Notes: generated by a model from the sequence alone, not told the origin. DNA of 19,980 nt from JBNKLG01 sp050292235 (GCA_050292235.1 JBNKLG010000049.1:1-19980); one strand, 5' to 3'. Shown: positions 7,726-16,221, numbered from the stretch's first letter. Translations and numbers: made by a program.

Positions 7726-9047
7726 GAGATCAGCCGTCCACGCAATGAGTTGGGCAGCGCCTCAGTGATCTCCACCTCGGCAAAGCCTCCGATCAGGACC
7801 GCATCACCGGGGAAATTCACCACCCGATTGTTTTCGGTGCGACCGCTGAGTTCCCGATTATCCCGCGGCGCATGGCGATCCACCAGCACCCGCTGCCGAC
7901 TACCGACCATCTGGCGACTGATGCGCTGGGCCTGGGTATTGAGGAGCTGTTGCAGGCGTTGCAATCGCTGCTGCTTGGCCGTCAGAGGCACGTCATCGGG
8001 CAGATCAGCTGCCGGGGTGCCGGGGCGACGACTGTAGATGAAACTGAAGGAGTGATCAAAGCCAACCTCCTCAATCAGGGCCAGGGTATGTTCGAAATCC
8101 TGTTCGGTCTCGCCGGGGAAACCGACAATGAAGTCTGACGAGAGACTGAGATCCGGGCGAATCCCCTGCAACTGCCGCACCTTGCGCTTGTAATCCAAGG
8201 CGGTGTGACCCCGTTTCATCGCTATGAGGATAGTATCGGAACCGCTCTGCACCGGCAGATGCAGATGACTGACCAAGGCGGGGACTTCGGCATAGACCTC
8301 AATCAGGGCATCGGAGAACTCCACCGGATGGGAAGTGGTATAGCGAATACGCTCGATGCCATCAATGGCGGCCACATAGCGGATCAACAGGGCCAGATCC
8401 GCTGTGCCGCCATCGTGCATCTCGCCCCGATAGGCATTGACATTCTGCCCCAGCAGATTGACCTCCCGCACCCCCTGTCCGGCCAGAATGGCCACCTCGG
8501 CAATGACATCATCAAAAGGCCGGCTCACCTCCGCCCCACGGGTAAAGGGAACGATGCAGTAGGTGCAGAATTTGGAACAGCCCTCCATCACCGAAACAAA
8601 GGCGCTGGGACCATCGGCACGAGGTTCCGGCAGGGCATCAAACTTCTCGATCTCGGGGAAGGAGACATCCACCTGGGGCCGCCCCTCCTGAACCCGACGA
8701 TCCAGCATCTGGGGCAGCCGATGCAGGGTCTGTGGGCCGAAGACCAGATCCACAAAGGGGGCCCGCTCGCGGATCAGCTCTCCCTCCTGACTGGCAACAC
8801 AGCCGCCGACGCCGATGATCAAATCCGGATTCGCCTGTTTCCAGGACCGCCAGCGACCCAGCAGGGAAAACACCTTCTCCTGGGCCTTTTCCCGCACAGA
8901 GCAGGTGTTAAGCAGCAATACATCTGCCTCCTCCGCTTCCGGCGTCAGTTCCAGACCACGTGCAGCAGCCAACAACTCCGCGATCTTGGAGGAATCGTAC
9001 TCGTTCATTTGGCAACCGAATGTTTTGATGTAGAGCTTTTTGGCCAT
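7722..9047 (-). CDS. miaB: tRNA-2-methylthio-N6-dimethylallyladenosine synthase MiaB
   Basis: A 441-residue radical-SAM methylthiotransferase that converts i6A37 to ms2i6A37 in tRNAs reading UNN codons. The N-terminal UPF0004 domain carries the auxiliary cluster cysteines C12 (TFGCQMNEYDS), C49 (NTCSVREKA) and C83 (GGCVAS). The radical-SAM motif is CSKFCTYC (C157, C161, C164). A TRAM RNA-binding domain occupies about 375-440. It is the first gene of the miaB-ybeZ-ybeY-corC-lnt operon, so the operon promoter should lie in 9048-9133, a region shared with the divergent response-regulator gene. A TATAGAT box lies only a few bases upstream of the ATG, but I cannot identify a matching -35 box. Confidence 0.97.
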   Translation of the reverse strand: MAKKLYIKTFGCQMNEYDSSKIAELLAAARGLELTPEAEEADVLLLNTCSVREKAQEKVFSLLGRWRSWKQANPDLIIGVGGCVASQEGELIRERAPFVDLVFGPQTLHRLPQMLDRRVQEGRPQVDVSFPEIEKFDALPEPRADGPSAFVSVMEGCSKFCTYCIVPFTRGAEVSRPFDDVIAEVAILAGQGVREVNLLGQNVNAYRGEMHDGGTADLALLIRYVAAIDGIERIRYTTSHPVEFSDALIEVYAEVPALVSHLHLPVQSGSDTILIAMKRGHTALDYKRKVRQLQGIRPDLSLSSDFIVGFPGETEQDFEHTLALIEEVGFDHSFSFIYSRRPGTPAADLPDDVPLTAKQQRLQRLQQLLNTQAQRISRQMVGSRQRVLVDRHAPRDNRELSGRTENNRVVNFPGDAVLIGGFAEVEITEALPNSLRGRLIS

Positions 9048-9133
9048 GCGCTATCTATACTTTGGTTCAAAATGAAATTTTAACAGGCTTCTTTAAGCCA
9101 GATGGCGAGCGAAAAACCCCATCAGACTACAGC

Positions 9134-10777
9134 ATGATAAAAAACTCTGGCTACCATAACCCCTACATTAATGCCCGTTATTTGGTCATTGACGACTTTC
9201 CAGATATGCGGCTGATGGTGCAGGGTATCTTGCGCAGTCTCGGGGTACCTGACGATCAAATCTATACCGCAAGCAATGGTATCGATGCCCTCAAACTGTT
9301 GGAAAAGAGAAAGTACGATGTCGTGCTGTCCGATTACAACCTGGGACCAGGCAAAGACGGCCAGCAGATACTGGAGGAGGCACGATACCGAAACTTACTG
9401 GGGGTTCACGCCATCTTTATCATGATTACGGCAGAGAATACCCGAGACATGATCATGGGCGTGGTTGAGCACCAACCCGACAGCTATCTCGCTAAACCTT
9501 TTAACAAGGAGCTACTCAAAAACCGCCTGGATAAGCTCTTTGCCCGCAAACAGATTCTCATCCCCGTCAACGATGCCCTGGCCAAAAACCAACCGACCCA
9601 GGCCCTGGCACAGCTGGATCAAATCATCGCCTCCGGCCCTAAAAACCTGTCCGAATTATTGAAGCTCAAGGCGGAAATCGCCATCAGTATCGGCCAGTAT
9701 GATCAGGCTGCCGCCATCTACAACCGCATCCTGGAGGAGCGTGACCTGGCCTGGGCTCATCTGGGTGCAGGCAGAATACTCTACACACAAAAGAAATACC
9801 CGGAGGCCCAGCAGATTTTCGAGAAACTGATCCAACAAAACGATGCCCTGATCCCCGCCTATGACTGGCTGGCCAAATGCCAATCCGCACTGGGGCAGAG
9901 TGAAGAGGCAGAGGCCACCCTCAGCAAAGCCGTCGTTAGCTCACCAAAATCCGTGCGAAGGCAACAGTTCCTGGGCGAACTTGCCCTCAGTAATGGCCAT
10001 TCGGACACCGCCGAAACCGCCTTTAAACAGGCCGTTCGGCATGGTCACAATTCAGCCTTCAACCATCCCTCCCTCTTTTCCGGCCTGGCCAAATCCTCCT
10101 CTGCCAATGGCAACCACAAAGAGGCCTTCAAATCCCTGGACCAAATGGAAAAACGTTTTCCCGAGAACCAGGAGGCCTGCCTGTTCAAAGAAGCGACGGC
10201 TGCTGTGATTCACCAGAACCAGGGTGATCAGGAAGCCGCCCGCGCCTGCCTGGAGAAGGCTGAAACCATTCTAGTTGATCTGGACCAGGAGATGTCGACC
10301 AAGGCGGGACTGGAGATGGCCAAGGCGCTCTCTTTGCTGAATGAAAAAGAGAAAGCAGCCAAGCTATTTGGTCGAGTGGTAGCCAACCACCATGACAACG
10401 ATGAGCTACTCAGCGAGGTCAAACAGGCCTTCAAAGAAGCCAGTTTTGACCAAGAGGAAGCCGCCCAGATCATCCATGAGGCGCGCCAGAGCGTGATCAA
10501 ACAAAATAACCAGGGCGTGCGTCTGATCAGTGAAGGCAAGCTGGAAGCCGCCGTCGAGCTGCTGGAAGCGGCTTCGAGACAATTGCCAGACAACCGCACC
10601 ATCAATCTTAACGCCGCTAAGGCGGCCATCATGCTCATGGAACGCAAGGGCGCCACAGAAAGCGGGGTACAACAGGTCGAACAGTACCTAAGCAACCTCA
10701 CCAAAATGGTGCCAGAAGATTGGCGAGTCAATGCATTAATGCCGCGATTGCAAGCTTTGGCGCAATCCCTTTCCTAA
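9134..10777 (+). CDS. Response regulator with TPR-repeat output region
   Basis: A 547-residue cytoplasmic protein. Residues about 15-135 form a CheY-like receiver domain: acidic pocket D20/D21 (VIDDFPD), phospho-acceptor D67 (LSDYNLGPGKDG), Thr99 (MITAE) and Lys121 (AKPF). The remaining 400 residues are alpha-helical tetratricopeptide-like repeats, for example the PEAQQIFEKLIQQNDALIP and KLEAAVELLEAA regions, so the output is probably protein-protein contact rather than DNA binding. I start it at the ATG at 9134; a TTG at 9062 would add 24 residues but sits in the miaB divergent promoter region. Neither has a good ribosome site. The histidine kinase gene follows 31 nt later, so the two are a likely cognate pair. 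The regulated process is unknown. Confidence 0.9.
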   Translation: MIKNSGYHNPYINARYLVIDDFPDMRLMVQGILRSLGVPDDQIYTASNGIDALKLLEKRKYDVVLSDYNLGPGKDGQQILEEARYRNLLGVHAIFIMITAENTRDMIMGVVEHQPDSYLAKPFNKELLKNRLDKLFARKQILIPVNDALAKNQPTQALAQLDQIIASGPKNLSELLKLKAEIAISIGQYDQAAAIYNRILEERDLAWAHLGAGRILYTQKKYPEAQQIFEKLIQQNDALIPAYDWLAKCQSALGQSEEAEATLSKAVVSSPKSVRRQQFLGELALSNGHSDTAETAFKQAVRHGHNSAFNHPSLFSGLAKSSSANGNHKEAFKSLDQMEKRFPENQEACLFKEATAAVIHQNQGDQEAARACLEKAETILVDLDQEMSTKAGLEMAKALSLLNEKEKAAKLFGRVVANHHDNDELLSEVKQAFKEASFDQEEAAQIIHEARQSVIKQNNQGVRLISEGKLEAAVELLEAASRQLPDNRTINLNAAKAAIMLMERKGATESGVQQVEQYLSNLTKMVPEDWRVNALMPRLQALAQSLS

Positions 10778-10808
10778 CGCCCAAACCCAAAAATAGAGAG
10801 AAATCACG

Positions 10809-11483
10809 GTGAATCTGAACGACATCTTTGCCTCTTCGGTACACGACATCAAAAACAGTCTGGGCATGATTCTCTATCACCTGGAACAGCTTCTGGGTGA
10901 CCCGGCCAATCAAATCGTCAACACCAAAAAAGCCGACCTATTGAGACGGGAAACGGAGCGCGCCCAACACAACCTGGTGCAACTGCTGACCCTGTACAAA
11001 ATGGACAAGGAGATGTTGCGGCTGGTTATCGATGAATACAACGTCGAGGATTTTTTCAGTGAAATCATCGCGGAAAACAGCCCCACCTGTCAGGCCATGG
11101 GCATCAAACTCAGCTATGAATGTGACCCGGCCTTGGGGGGCTATTTCGATCAGGATCTGCTGCGCGGCCTGATCAACAGTACCATTGGCAATGCCCTTCG
11201 TTACACCAAGGGCCAGATCCTGCTCAATGCCGAAAAGACCGAGCAGGGACTCACCATCCGCATTGAGGACGATGGAAATGGCTACCCCGAGGCCATGCTG
11301 GCGCTCTTCCCTGCCACATCGGAACAGATGTCTGAGGCCTTCTCCAACGGTCGTACCCAACTGGGCTTGTATTTTGCCGACCAGGTTGCCCGACTGCACA
11401 AGGCTGGGGATCGCACTGGTGAGATTCGACTGAGCAATGGACACCAGCTTTCGGGTAGTTGTTTCGAGCTGCATTTGCCCTGA
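10809..11483 (+). CDS. Sensorless cytoplasmic histidine kinase
   Basis: A 224-residue protein with only the core of a histidine kinase. The H-box is near the N-terminus (SSVHDIKNSLGMI, His12). The ATP-binding domain shows an N-box (INSTIGNALRYT, N128), a G1 box (EDDGNGYP, 153-160) and a G2-like segment (GRTQLGLYFAD). There is no membrane segment and no sensory domain, so any signal must come from a partner protein. The start is GTG, with an AGAGAGA ribosome site about 7 nt upstream. The gene directly follows the receiver-TPR gene, which is its probable phosphotransfer partner. The TPR part of that protein could carry the sensing or docking role. Confidence 0.88.
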   Translation: MNLNDIFASSVHDIKNSLGMILYHLEQLLGDPANQIVNTKKADLLRRETERAQHNLVQLLTLYKMDKEMLRLVIDEYNVEDFFSEIIAENSPTCQAMGIKLSYECDPALGGYFDQDLLRGLINSTIGNALRYTKGQILLNAEKTEQGLTIRIEDDGNGYPEAMLALFPATSEQMSEAFSNGRTQLGLYFADQVARLHKAGDRTGEIRLSNGHQLSGSCFELHLP

Positions 11484-11554
11484 TTCACCGAACTGAAATG
11501 CCCGTGAGGTAGCATTTTGATACTCAGCGGCCAGGAAACGCATTCGGGCTAAAG

Positions 11555-12754
11555 ATGCAAACCGCCACCCGCCATTACCTCATCATCACCGCTGGCTATT
11601 GGGCCTTCACCCTCACCGATGGCGCCATTCGCATGCTGGTGGTGCTCTATTTCCACCTGCTGGGCTACAGCCCCTTTCAGGTGGCGATGCTGTTTCTTTT
11701 TTACGAGTTTTTCGGCATCGTCACCAATCTGATAGGCGGCTGGCTGGGGGCGCGCATCGGGCTAAATCACACCATGCACATCGGCATGGGGATGCAGGTC
11801 ATTGCCCTGGGCATGTTGGCGGTGCCCGATGCCTGGCTGACAGTGGCCTATGTCATGACTGCCCAGGCCTTGTCTGGCATCGCCAAGGATCTGAACAAGA
11901 TGTCGGCCAAGGCCTCGGTCAAGACACTGGCCAAGGGCGGCGAAGAATCCGGACTCTTCAAATGGGTGGCCGTGCTGACCGGCTCGAAAAACGCCCTCAA
12001 AGGCATGGGCTTCTTTGTCGGCGCAGCCCTGTTGGAATGGCTGGGCTTTCGTGGCGCGCTTATCACTTTGGCCAGTTTGCTGTTCGTCGTGCTGGTGGCC
12101 ACGGCACTGAGCCTGCCCTCCGGTGTCGGTAAAATGGCCGACAAGCCCAAATTCACCCAGGTGTTTTCCAAGGTGGCAGCCATCAACTGGCTATCGGCAG
12201 CGCGTTTCTTTCTCTTTGGTGCCAGGGACATCTGGTTTGTGGTGGCGGTACCGGTCTTTCTGGTCGAATCCCTGAACTGCTCGATCACCGCCGTTGGCTC
12301 ATTCATGGCTCTCTGGGTGATCGGCTATGGTCTGGTTCAGGCTTCGGCACCTAAGATGTTGCGTGGCCAACATCCTGGTGGTCGAGCTGTTCGCCTCTGG
12401 GCCTTCGTTCTGGCCCTTTTTCCTGCGAGTATTGCCCTGGCCCTCCAACAGCCGTGGCCCGCCGGGCCGATTTTGTTCAGCGGACTCATCCTCTTTGGCA
12501 TCGTCTTCGCCATCAATTCCGCCCTCCACTCCTACCTGATTCTGGCCTACTCCGACCACGACAAGGTGGCCATGAATGTGGGCTTTTATTATATGGCTAA
12601 CGCAGGGGGGCGTCTGGCCGGTACAGTACTCTCTGGCCTGATTTACCAAACTCAGGGAATTGGCGGCTGCCTCTGGTTGTCCAGCCTCTTTGTCATTGCT
12701 GCAGGCCTGCTCTCTTTTGCCTTGCCGGAGGTTGAGATCCGAAAGCCATGCTAG
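11555..12754 (+). CDS. arsJ: ArsJ-like organoarsenical efflux MFS transporter
   Basis: A 399-residue major facilitator superfamily protein with about 12 membrane helices. I recognise it as ArsJ-like from YWAFTLTDGAIRMLVVLYFH near the N-terminus, GGWLGARIGLNHTM, ALSGIAKDLNKMSAK, TGSKNALKGMGFF, LSAARFFLFGARDIWFV and SALHSYLILAY...VGFYYMANAGGRLAGTVLSG. ArsJ proteins export 1-arseno-3-phosphoglycerate made from arsenate by a partner glyceraldehyde-3-phosphate dehydrogenase, usually encoded next door with arsR. No such dehydrogenase, arsR or arsC lies in the window. The gene is instead 71 nt after the kinase gene and 10 nt before rsmA. Substrate is inferred from the family; the transport class is clear. 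The ribosome site is weak. Confidence 0.85.
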   Translation: MQTATRHYLIITAGYWAFTLTDGAIRMLVVLYFHLLGYSPFQVAMLFLFYEFFGIVTNLIGGWLGARIGLNHTMHIGMGMQVIALGMLAVPDAWLTVAYVMTAQALSGIAKDLNKMSAKASVKTLAKGGEESGLFKWVAVLTGSKNALKGMGFFVGAALLEWLGFRGALITLASLLFVVLVATALSLPSGVGKMADKPKFTQVFSKVAAINWLSAARFFLFGARDIWFVVAVPVFLVESLNCSITAVGSFMALWVIGYGLVQASAPKMLRGQHPGGRAVRLWAFVLALFPASIALALQQPWPAGPILFSGLILFGIVFAINSALHSYLILAYSDHDKVAMNVGFYYMANAGGRLAGTVLSGLIYQTQGIGGCLWLSSLFVIAAGLLSFALPEVEIRKPC

Positions 12755-12764
12755 GCTTAGTGCC

Positions 12765-13544
12765 ATGAATCATCGCCCCCGCAAACGCTTCGGCCAAAAC
12801 TTTTTACAGGATCGCGGCGTCATCCGGCGCATCGCAGCAGCTATCGCCCCTCAACCGGATCAGACGCTGGTCGAGATCGGCCCCGGCGAAGGGGCACTGA
12901 CCCAGGAACTGCTCTCTGCCACCGAAAAGTTGCAAGCCATTGAATTGGATCGCGACCTGATCGATCATCTGACCCGGCTCTGCGCCCCTCTGGGTAAGCT
13001 GAGCCTGCATAACGCCGATGCCCTGCGCTTTGATTTCCGCCAGCTCTATCAGGGCCAGCCATTGCGTGTCGTCGGCAACCTGCCCTACAACATCTCCACA
13101 CCCATTCTGTTCCGCCTGCTGGCGTTCCGCGACATCATTCAGGACATGCACTTCATGCTGCAAAAAGAGGTGGTGGATCGCATGGCTGCCGAACCGGGGG
13201 GCAAGGACTACGGTCGGCTCTCGGTGATGTTGCAGGCCCAGTGCGAGGTCTGCCACCTGTTCGACATCGGCCCGGAGGCCTTCCGCCCACCGCCCAAAGT
13301 GGACTCCAGCTTTGTGCGATTGGTTTCCTACGCCGAACCGCCCTACCCCATTAGCGATTTCGACCGCTTCAGTCGTTTGGTAACCGCGGCCTTTGCCCAG
13401 CGCCGCAAAACCCTGCGCAACAACCTTAAAGGCCTGATAACGCCAGAGGCCATCAGCGATCTGGGGATTGACCCCGGTGCCAGAGCAGAGACCCTGGGCA
13501 TCGGGGATTTTGTGCGTCTGGCCGAGTGTTTGCCTGCTTCCTGA
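12765..13544 (+). CDS. rsmA: 16S rRNA dimethyladenosine transferase RsmA (KsgA)
   Basis: A 259-residue S-adenosylmethionine-dependent methyltransferase that dimethylates the two adjacent adenosines near the 3' end of 16S rRNA during late small-subunit assembly. It begins MNHRPRKRFGQNFLQD, the typical N-terminus. The SAM-binding motif is VEIGPGEGALT (36-46) and the catalytic motif is NLPYNIST (105-112). RPPPKVDSSFVRL and the C-terminal FAQRRKTLRNNLKG are also present. The ATG at 12765 is chosen because it gives the family's usual N-terminus; the frame is open further upstream into arsJ. It follows arsJ by 10 nt and is probably co-transcribed with it. Confidence 0.97.
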   Translation: MNHRPRKRFGQNFLQDRGVIRRIAAAIAPQPDQTLVEIGPGEGALTQELLSATEKLQAIELDRDLIDHLTRLCAPLGKLSLHNADALRFDFRQLYQGQPLRVVGNLPYNISTPILFRLLAFRDIIQDMHFMLQKEVVDRMAAEPGGKDYGRLSVMLQAQCEVCHLFDIGPEAFRPPPKVDSSFVRLVSYAEPPYPISDFDRFSRLVTAAFAQRRKTLRNNLKGLITPEAISDLGIDPGARAETLGIGDFVRLAECLPAS

Positions 13545-13587
13545 TGGAACGTAGACACCACCTCTCCATTACCTACCACTACCGCCA

Positions 13588-13679
13588 GTAGGAGCGCCCC
13601 ATGGGCGCGAAACCCACACCTGCAAATCATGTATGACCGGCGCACCACCACAGTCATCGCACCCACGGGGCGCTCCTAC
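13588..13679. repeat. Inverted pair of REP-like elements
   Basis: The arm at 13588-13610 begins GTAGGAGCGCCCC and ends GCGCGA. Its reverse complement, with two mismatches, lies at 13657-13679. Each arm is itself partly palindromic (GCGCCC...GGGCGC). The arrangement of two inverted copies about 46 bp apart is like the BIME/REP pairs found between genes in many Gammaproteobacteria. It lies after rsmA and could fold in mRNA and slow or end transcription. Confidence 0.75.
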
Positions 13680-13687
13680 ATAGTGCG

Positions 13688-13716
13688 TAGGGTGGATAAG
13701 CAAAGCGCATCGATGG
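13688..13716. repeat. Second, unrelated REP-like palindrome (degenerate)
   Basis: GTAGGGTGGATAAGC followed by AAAGCGCATCGATG is a degenerate palindrome (GGTGGAT..GC...GC..ATC). It resembles a palindromic repeat commonly seen between genes in proteobacteria. It lies next to the first REP pair in the rsmA-SDR gap. The family assignment is from memory of the sequence type. Confidence 0.5.
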
Positions 13717-13833
13717 TCAATGATGCGGTTCCTGCATCGCCACATCCCACGCCTTGAAAAAACCTCCGCCACTTGACAAGACCCACCATTCACACTAATT
13801 TCTGTATTAACTGAAATTACGGAACAACATGTC

Positions 13834-15123
13834 ATGCGGATTCTCATCACTGGCGCCAGCGGTTTCATTGGCGGACATCTGACCCAGGCCCTTATTGAAA
13901 CCGGGCATGAGATCATCGCCGCCGTACGTCGGCCACAAAGCCTGCAGCATCGCTGGCCCAACATCCGTACTCTACCGATAGATTTCAGTCGCGATCTGAA
14001 TCCAGAGGAATGGACCCCCCATCTTGCAGGCGTGGATGTGGTCATCAACGCCGTCGGCATCATCCGTGAAAGTGGGGAAAACAGCTTCGACAAACTGCAC
14101 AGTCGTGGCCCCATAGTCCTCTTTCAGGCCTGCGAGACCGCCGGGGTGCGGCGGGTGCTTCAACTCTCAGCCTTGGGTGCCGATGATCAGGCCTTCAGCC
14201 ACTATCACCGCAGCAAGCGATCAGCCGACACCTATCTGAAACAGACCGAGCTGGACTGGGCCATCCTCATGCCCTCCATCGTTTACGGACCTGGGGCCAA
14301 AAGCATGGCCCTTTTCCAGGCCATGGCCGCCCTGCCACTGATCCCTTTGATCGACCAGGGAGACCAACCCATCCAGCCGATTCATATCCAGGATCTGGTA
14401 CGGGCGGTGATCTCTTTGGTCGAGCAACCGACAACCCTGCGCCAGGATATCAAGATGGTCGGCCCCAGCCCCATTCAGATGAAGGAACTCTACCGGCGAC
14501 TGTGCGACTGGCAGGGATTGGGGCAGGCCAGATTCCTCCGCATCCCCTACCCTTTGGCGTTTAAAGGGGCCCAATGGGCAGGGCTGCTGGGGCAGACACC
14601 GATCAATGCCGAGGCGGTGCAGATGTTGCAAAAGGGCAATACCGCTTCAGTGGAACCCTTCATTCAACGGTTTGGTTTTCGGCCCAGATCCTTGACACAG
14701 GCCCTAGCCGAGGACCCAGCCCGACAGGCCGATCGTTGGTACGCCGGGCTCTATTTTCTGGCCCCTTTGCTACGCCTGAGCATCGCCTTTCTCTGGATCT
14801 GGACCGGCATCGTCTCCGCCTTTCTCTTCCCCGCCGAGCAGAGCTACGCCTTGCTGAAGCAAGTGGGCATCGCGGGTATCTGGCAGCCGATGTTGCTCTA
14901 TGGCGCCGCCGCCCTCGACTTCGGCCTGGGGCTGGCCACGCTGTTTTCTTTTCGGCTGCAACTGACTGGCTGGATTCAGATTGGCATCGTGCTGTTCTAC
15001 AGCCTCATCATCACTGTTTGGCTGCCCGAGCAATGGATACACCCCTTCGGCCCTATGAGTAAAAACCTGCCGCTGCTCGTAGGCATCCTCATCATGCTGG
15101 TACTGGAAAGGAGAAAACCATGA
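13834..15123 (+). CDS. SDR-family NAD(P)-binding protein fused to a DoxX-like membrane domain
   Basis: A 429-residue two-part protein. Residues 1 to about 290 form an atypical short-chain dehydrogenase/epimerase domain: GASGFIG at 7-13 is the nucleotide-binding glycine motif, NAVGII follows at 72-77, and the YxxxK catalytic pair is Y124/K128 (HYHRSKR). Residues about 305-429 hold four membrane helices of a DoxX-like type. It therefore resembles the membrane-anchored NDUFA9-like SDRs. The substrate is unknown; a role in quinone or envelope redox chemistry is inference. The ATG start has a weak GGAA upstream. The stop overlaps the start of the next gene by 4 nt, so the two are coupled. Confidence 0.88.
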   Translation: MRILITGASGFIGGHLTQALIETGHEIIAAVRRPQSLQHRWPNIRTLPIDFSRDLNPEEWTPHLAGVDVVINAVGIIRESGENSFDKLHSRGPIVLFQACETAGVRRVLQLSALGADDQAFSHYHRSKRSADTYLKQTELDWAILMPSIVYGPGAKSMALFQAMAALPLIPLIDQGDQPIQPIHIQDLVRAVISLVEQPTTLRQDIKMVGPSPIQMKELYRRLCDWQGLGQARFLRIPYPLAFKGAQWAGLLGQTPINAEAVQMLQKGNTASVEPFIQRFGFRPRSLTQALAEDPARQADRWYAGLYFLAPLLRLSIAFLWIWTGIVSAFLFPAEQSYALLKQVGIAGIWQPMLLYGAAALDFGLGLATLFSFRLQLTGWIQIGIVLFYSLIITVWLPEQWIHPFGPMSKNLPLLVGILIMLVLERRKP

Positions 15124-15596
15124 CTTACCTGATCCTCAAATGGGTGCATATCCTCAGCGCTACCCTGCTGTTCGGCACCGGGCTGGGCAGCGCCTTCTAC
15201 AAGTGGATGGCCGATCGTGGCGGCGATCTGCACAACATGGCGCAGACCAACCGCACGGTGGTCATCGCCGACTGGATGTTCACCACGCCGACCGTCATCC
15301 TTCAACCCATCACCGGCGTCTGGTTACTCTACCTCATGGGCATTCCACTGGATCAGCCCTGGGTGCTGTTGGTCTACGCGCTCTATGCCCTGGCCGGAAT
15401 CTGCTGGCTGCCCGTGGTCTGGCTACAGATCCGCATGCGCGACCTGGCCAGCGAAGCGGTGCAAAACCAGGCACCACTGGATGCGCGATACCATCGCTAT
15501 GCCCGCACCTGGTTCTGGCTTGGGGTGCCCGCCTTCATCGCCATGGTGATCGTCTATTTTTTGATGGTCTTCAAACCCACTTTCACCCTGTTTTGA
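15120..15596 (+). CDS. DUF2269 family integral membrane protein
   Basis: A 158-residue protein with four predicted membrane helices (about 5-23, 45-72, 80-102 and 130-152). MTYLILKWVHILSATLLFGTG near the start, with a conserved histidine in the first helix, and IADWMFTTPTVILQPITG are typical of DUF2269. No biochemical function is established for the family. The ribosome site AAGGAG lies 6 nt upstream of the ATG. It overlaps the SDR gene by 4 nt (ATGA) and the DUF4166 gene follows 10 nt later, so the three form one transcription unit and probably act together at the inner membrane. Confidence 0.88.
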   Translation: MTYLILKWVHILSATLLFGTGLGSAFYKWMADRGGDLHNMAQTNRTVVIADWMFTTPTVILQPITGVWLLYLMGIPLDQPWVLLVYALYALAGICWLPVVWLQIRMRDLASEAVQNQAPLDARYHRYARTWFWLGVPAFIAMVIVYFLMVFKPTFTLF

Positions 15597-15606
15597 GGCA
15601 AAACAC

Positions 15607-16221
15607 ATGAATCAAACAACCCCAAAATCCGTGATGCAACAAGCCCTGGGCGACGACTGGGATCGACTGGACGAGAGCGTCAAACGCCACTACGCCATGG
15701 TGCCGGGACGGGAAGAGCGCATGACCCTGCAAGGCAGGCTGGAGGTCTTCCACTCGCGCATCGCCGAACTGTTTCTGCTGCCGGGCCGCCTCTTCGGTGC
15801 CCTCATCCCCTATCAGGGCAAGGAGGTACCCACCGAGGTGAAAAACTGGACGCAGACCAACAACCAGCAGGCCATGTTCTGGCACCGGCAACTGCAATTC
15901 CCCGGCAAGCCCCTGGCGGTATTCAAGTCCCGCATGGAGTATCTGCAGGATGACGAGATCATCGAGTATGTGCGCTTCAACCTGGGCATCCGCATGCGCC
16001 TGTCGGTCGAGGACGGGGCTTTGGTCTTCACCAGCACCCGCTATCTCTGGCAGCTGGGTTTCCTCCGCCTGAGCCTCCCCACCTGGCTGATCCTGGGCCA
16101 CGCCCGCATCCTGGAGCGCGGCCTGTCAGAAAACCGCATCGCCATGGAATTCGAGATGGTGCATCCCTGGTTCGGCAAGACCTTTGGGTATGCGGGAGAT
16201 TTTGTTATCAAAGAAGATTAA
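15607..16221 (+). CDS. DUF4166 family protein
   Basis: A 204-residue protein matching DUF4166 by its overall pattern: an N-terminal ALGDDWDRLDESVKRHY segment, then a beta-rich body with WHRQLQFPGKP, FKSRMEY and a C-terminal ...FEMVHPWFGKTFGYAGDFVI. No membrane helix or signal peptide is convincing. The family has no established activity; in some proteins it is fused to SDR-type enzymes, which fits the SDR gene two positions upstream (from memory, not checked). GAGG precedes the ATG by about 9 nt. It is the last gene of the SDR-DUF2269-DUF4166 unit and converges with the DUF6155 gene. Confidence 0.8.
   Translation: MNQTTPKSVMQQALGDDWDRLDESVKRHYAMVPGREERMTLQGRLEVFHSRIAELFLLPGRLFGALIPYQGKEVPTEVKNWTQTNNQQAMFWHRQLQFPGKPLAVFKSRMEYLQDDEIIEYVRFNLGIRMRLSVEDGALVFTSTRYLWQLGFLRLSLPTWLILGHARILERGLSENRIAMEFEMVHPWFGKTFGYAGDFVIKED

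Noticed and set aside
8205..9083. 292-codon plus-strand frame opposite miaB
   Set aside because: Antisense shadow of a fully supported MiaB frame, with no recognisable domain.
9062..9133. 24-residue N-terminal extension of the response regulator from a TTG
   Set aside because: It would start 15 nt from the miaB start inside the shared promoter region and adds no part of the receiver domain.
12660..12764. Longer RsmA starting inside arsJ
   Set aside because: The extra 35 residues overlap arsJ codons, and the family N-terminus begins at the ATG at 12765.
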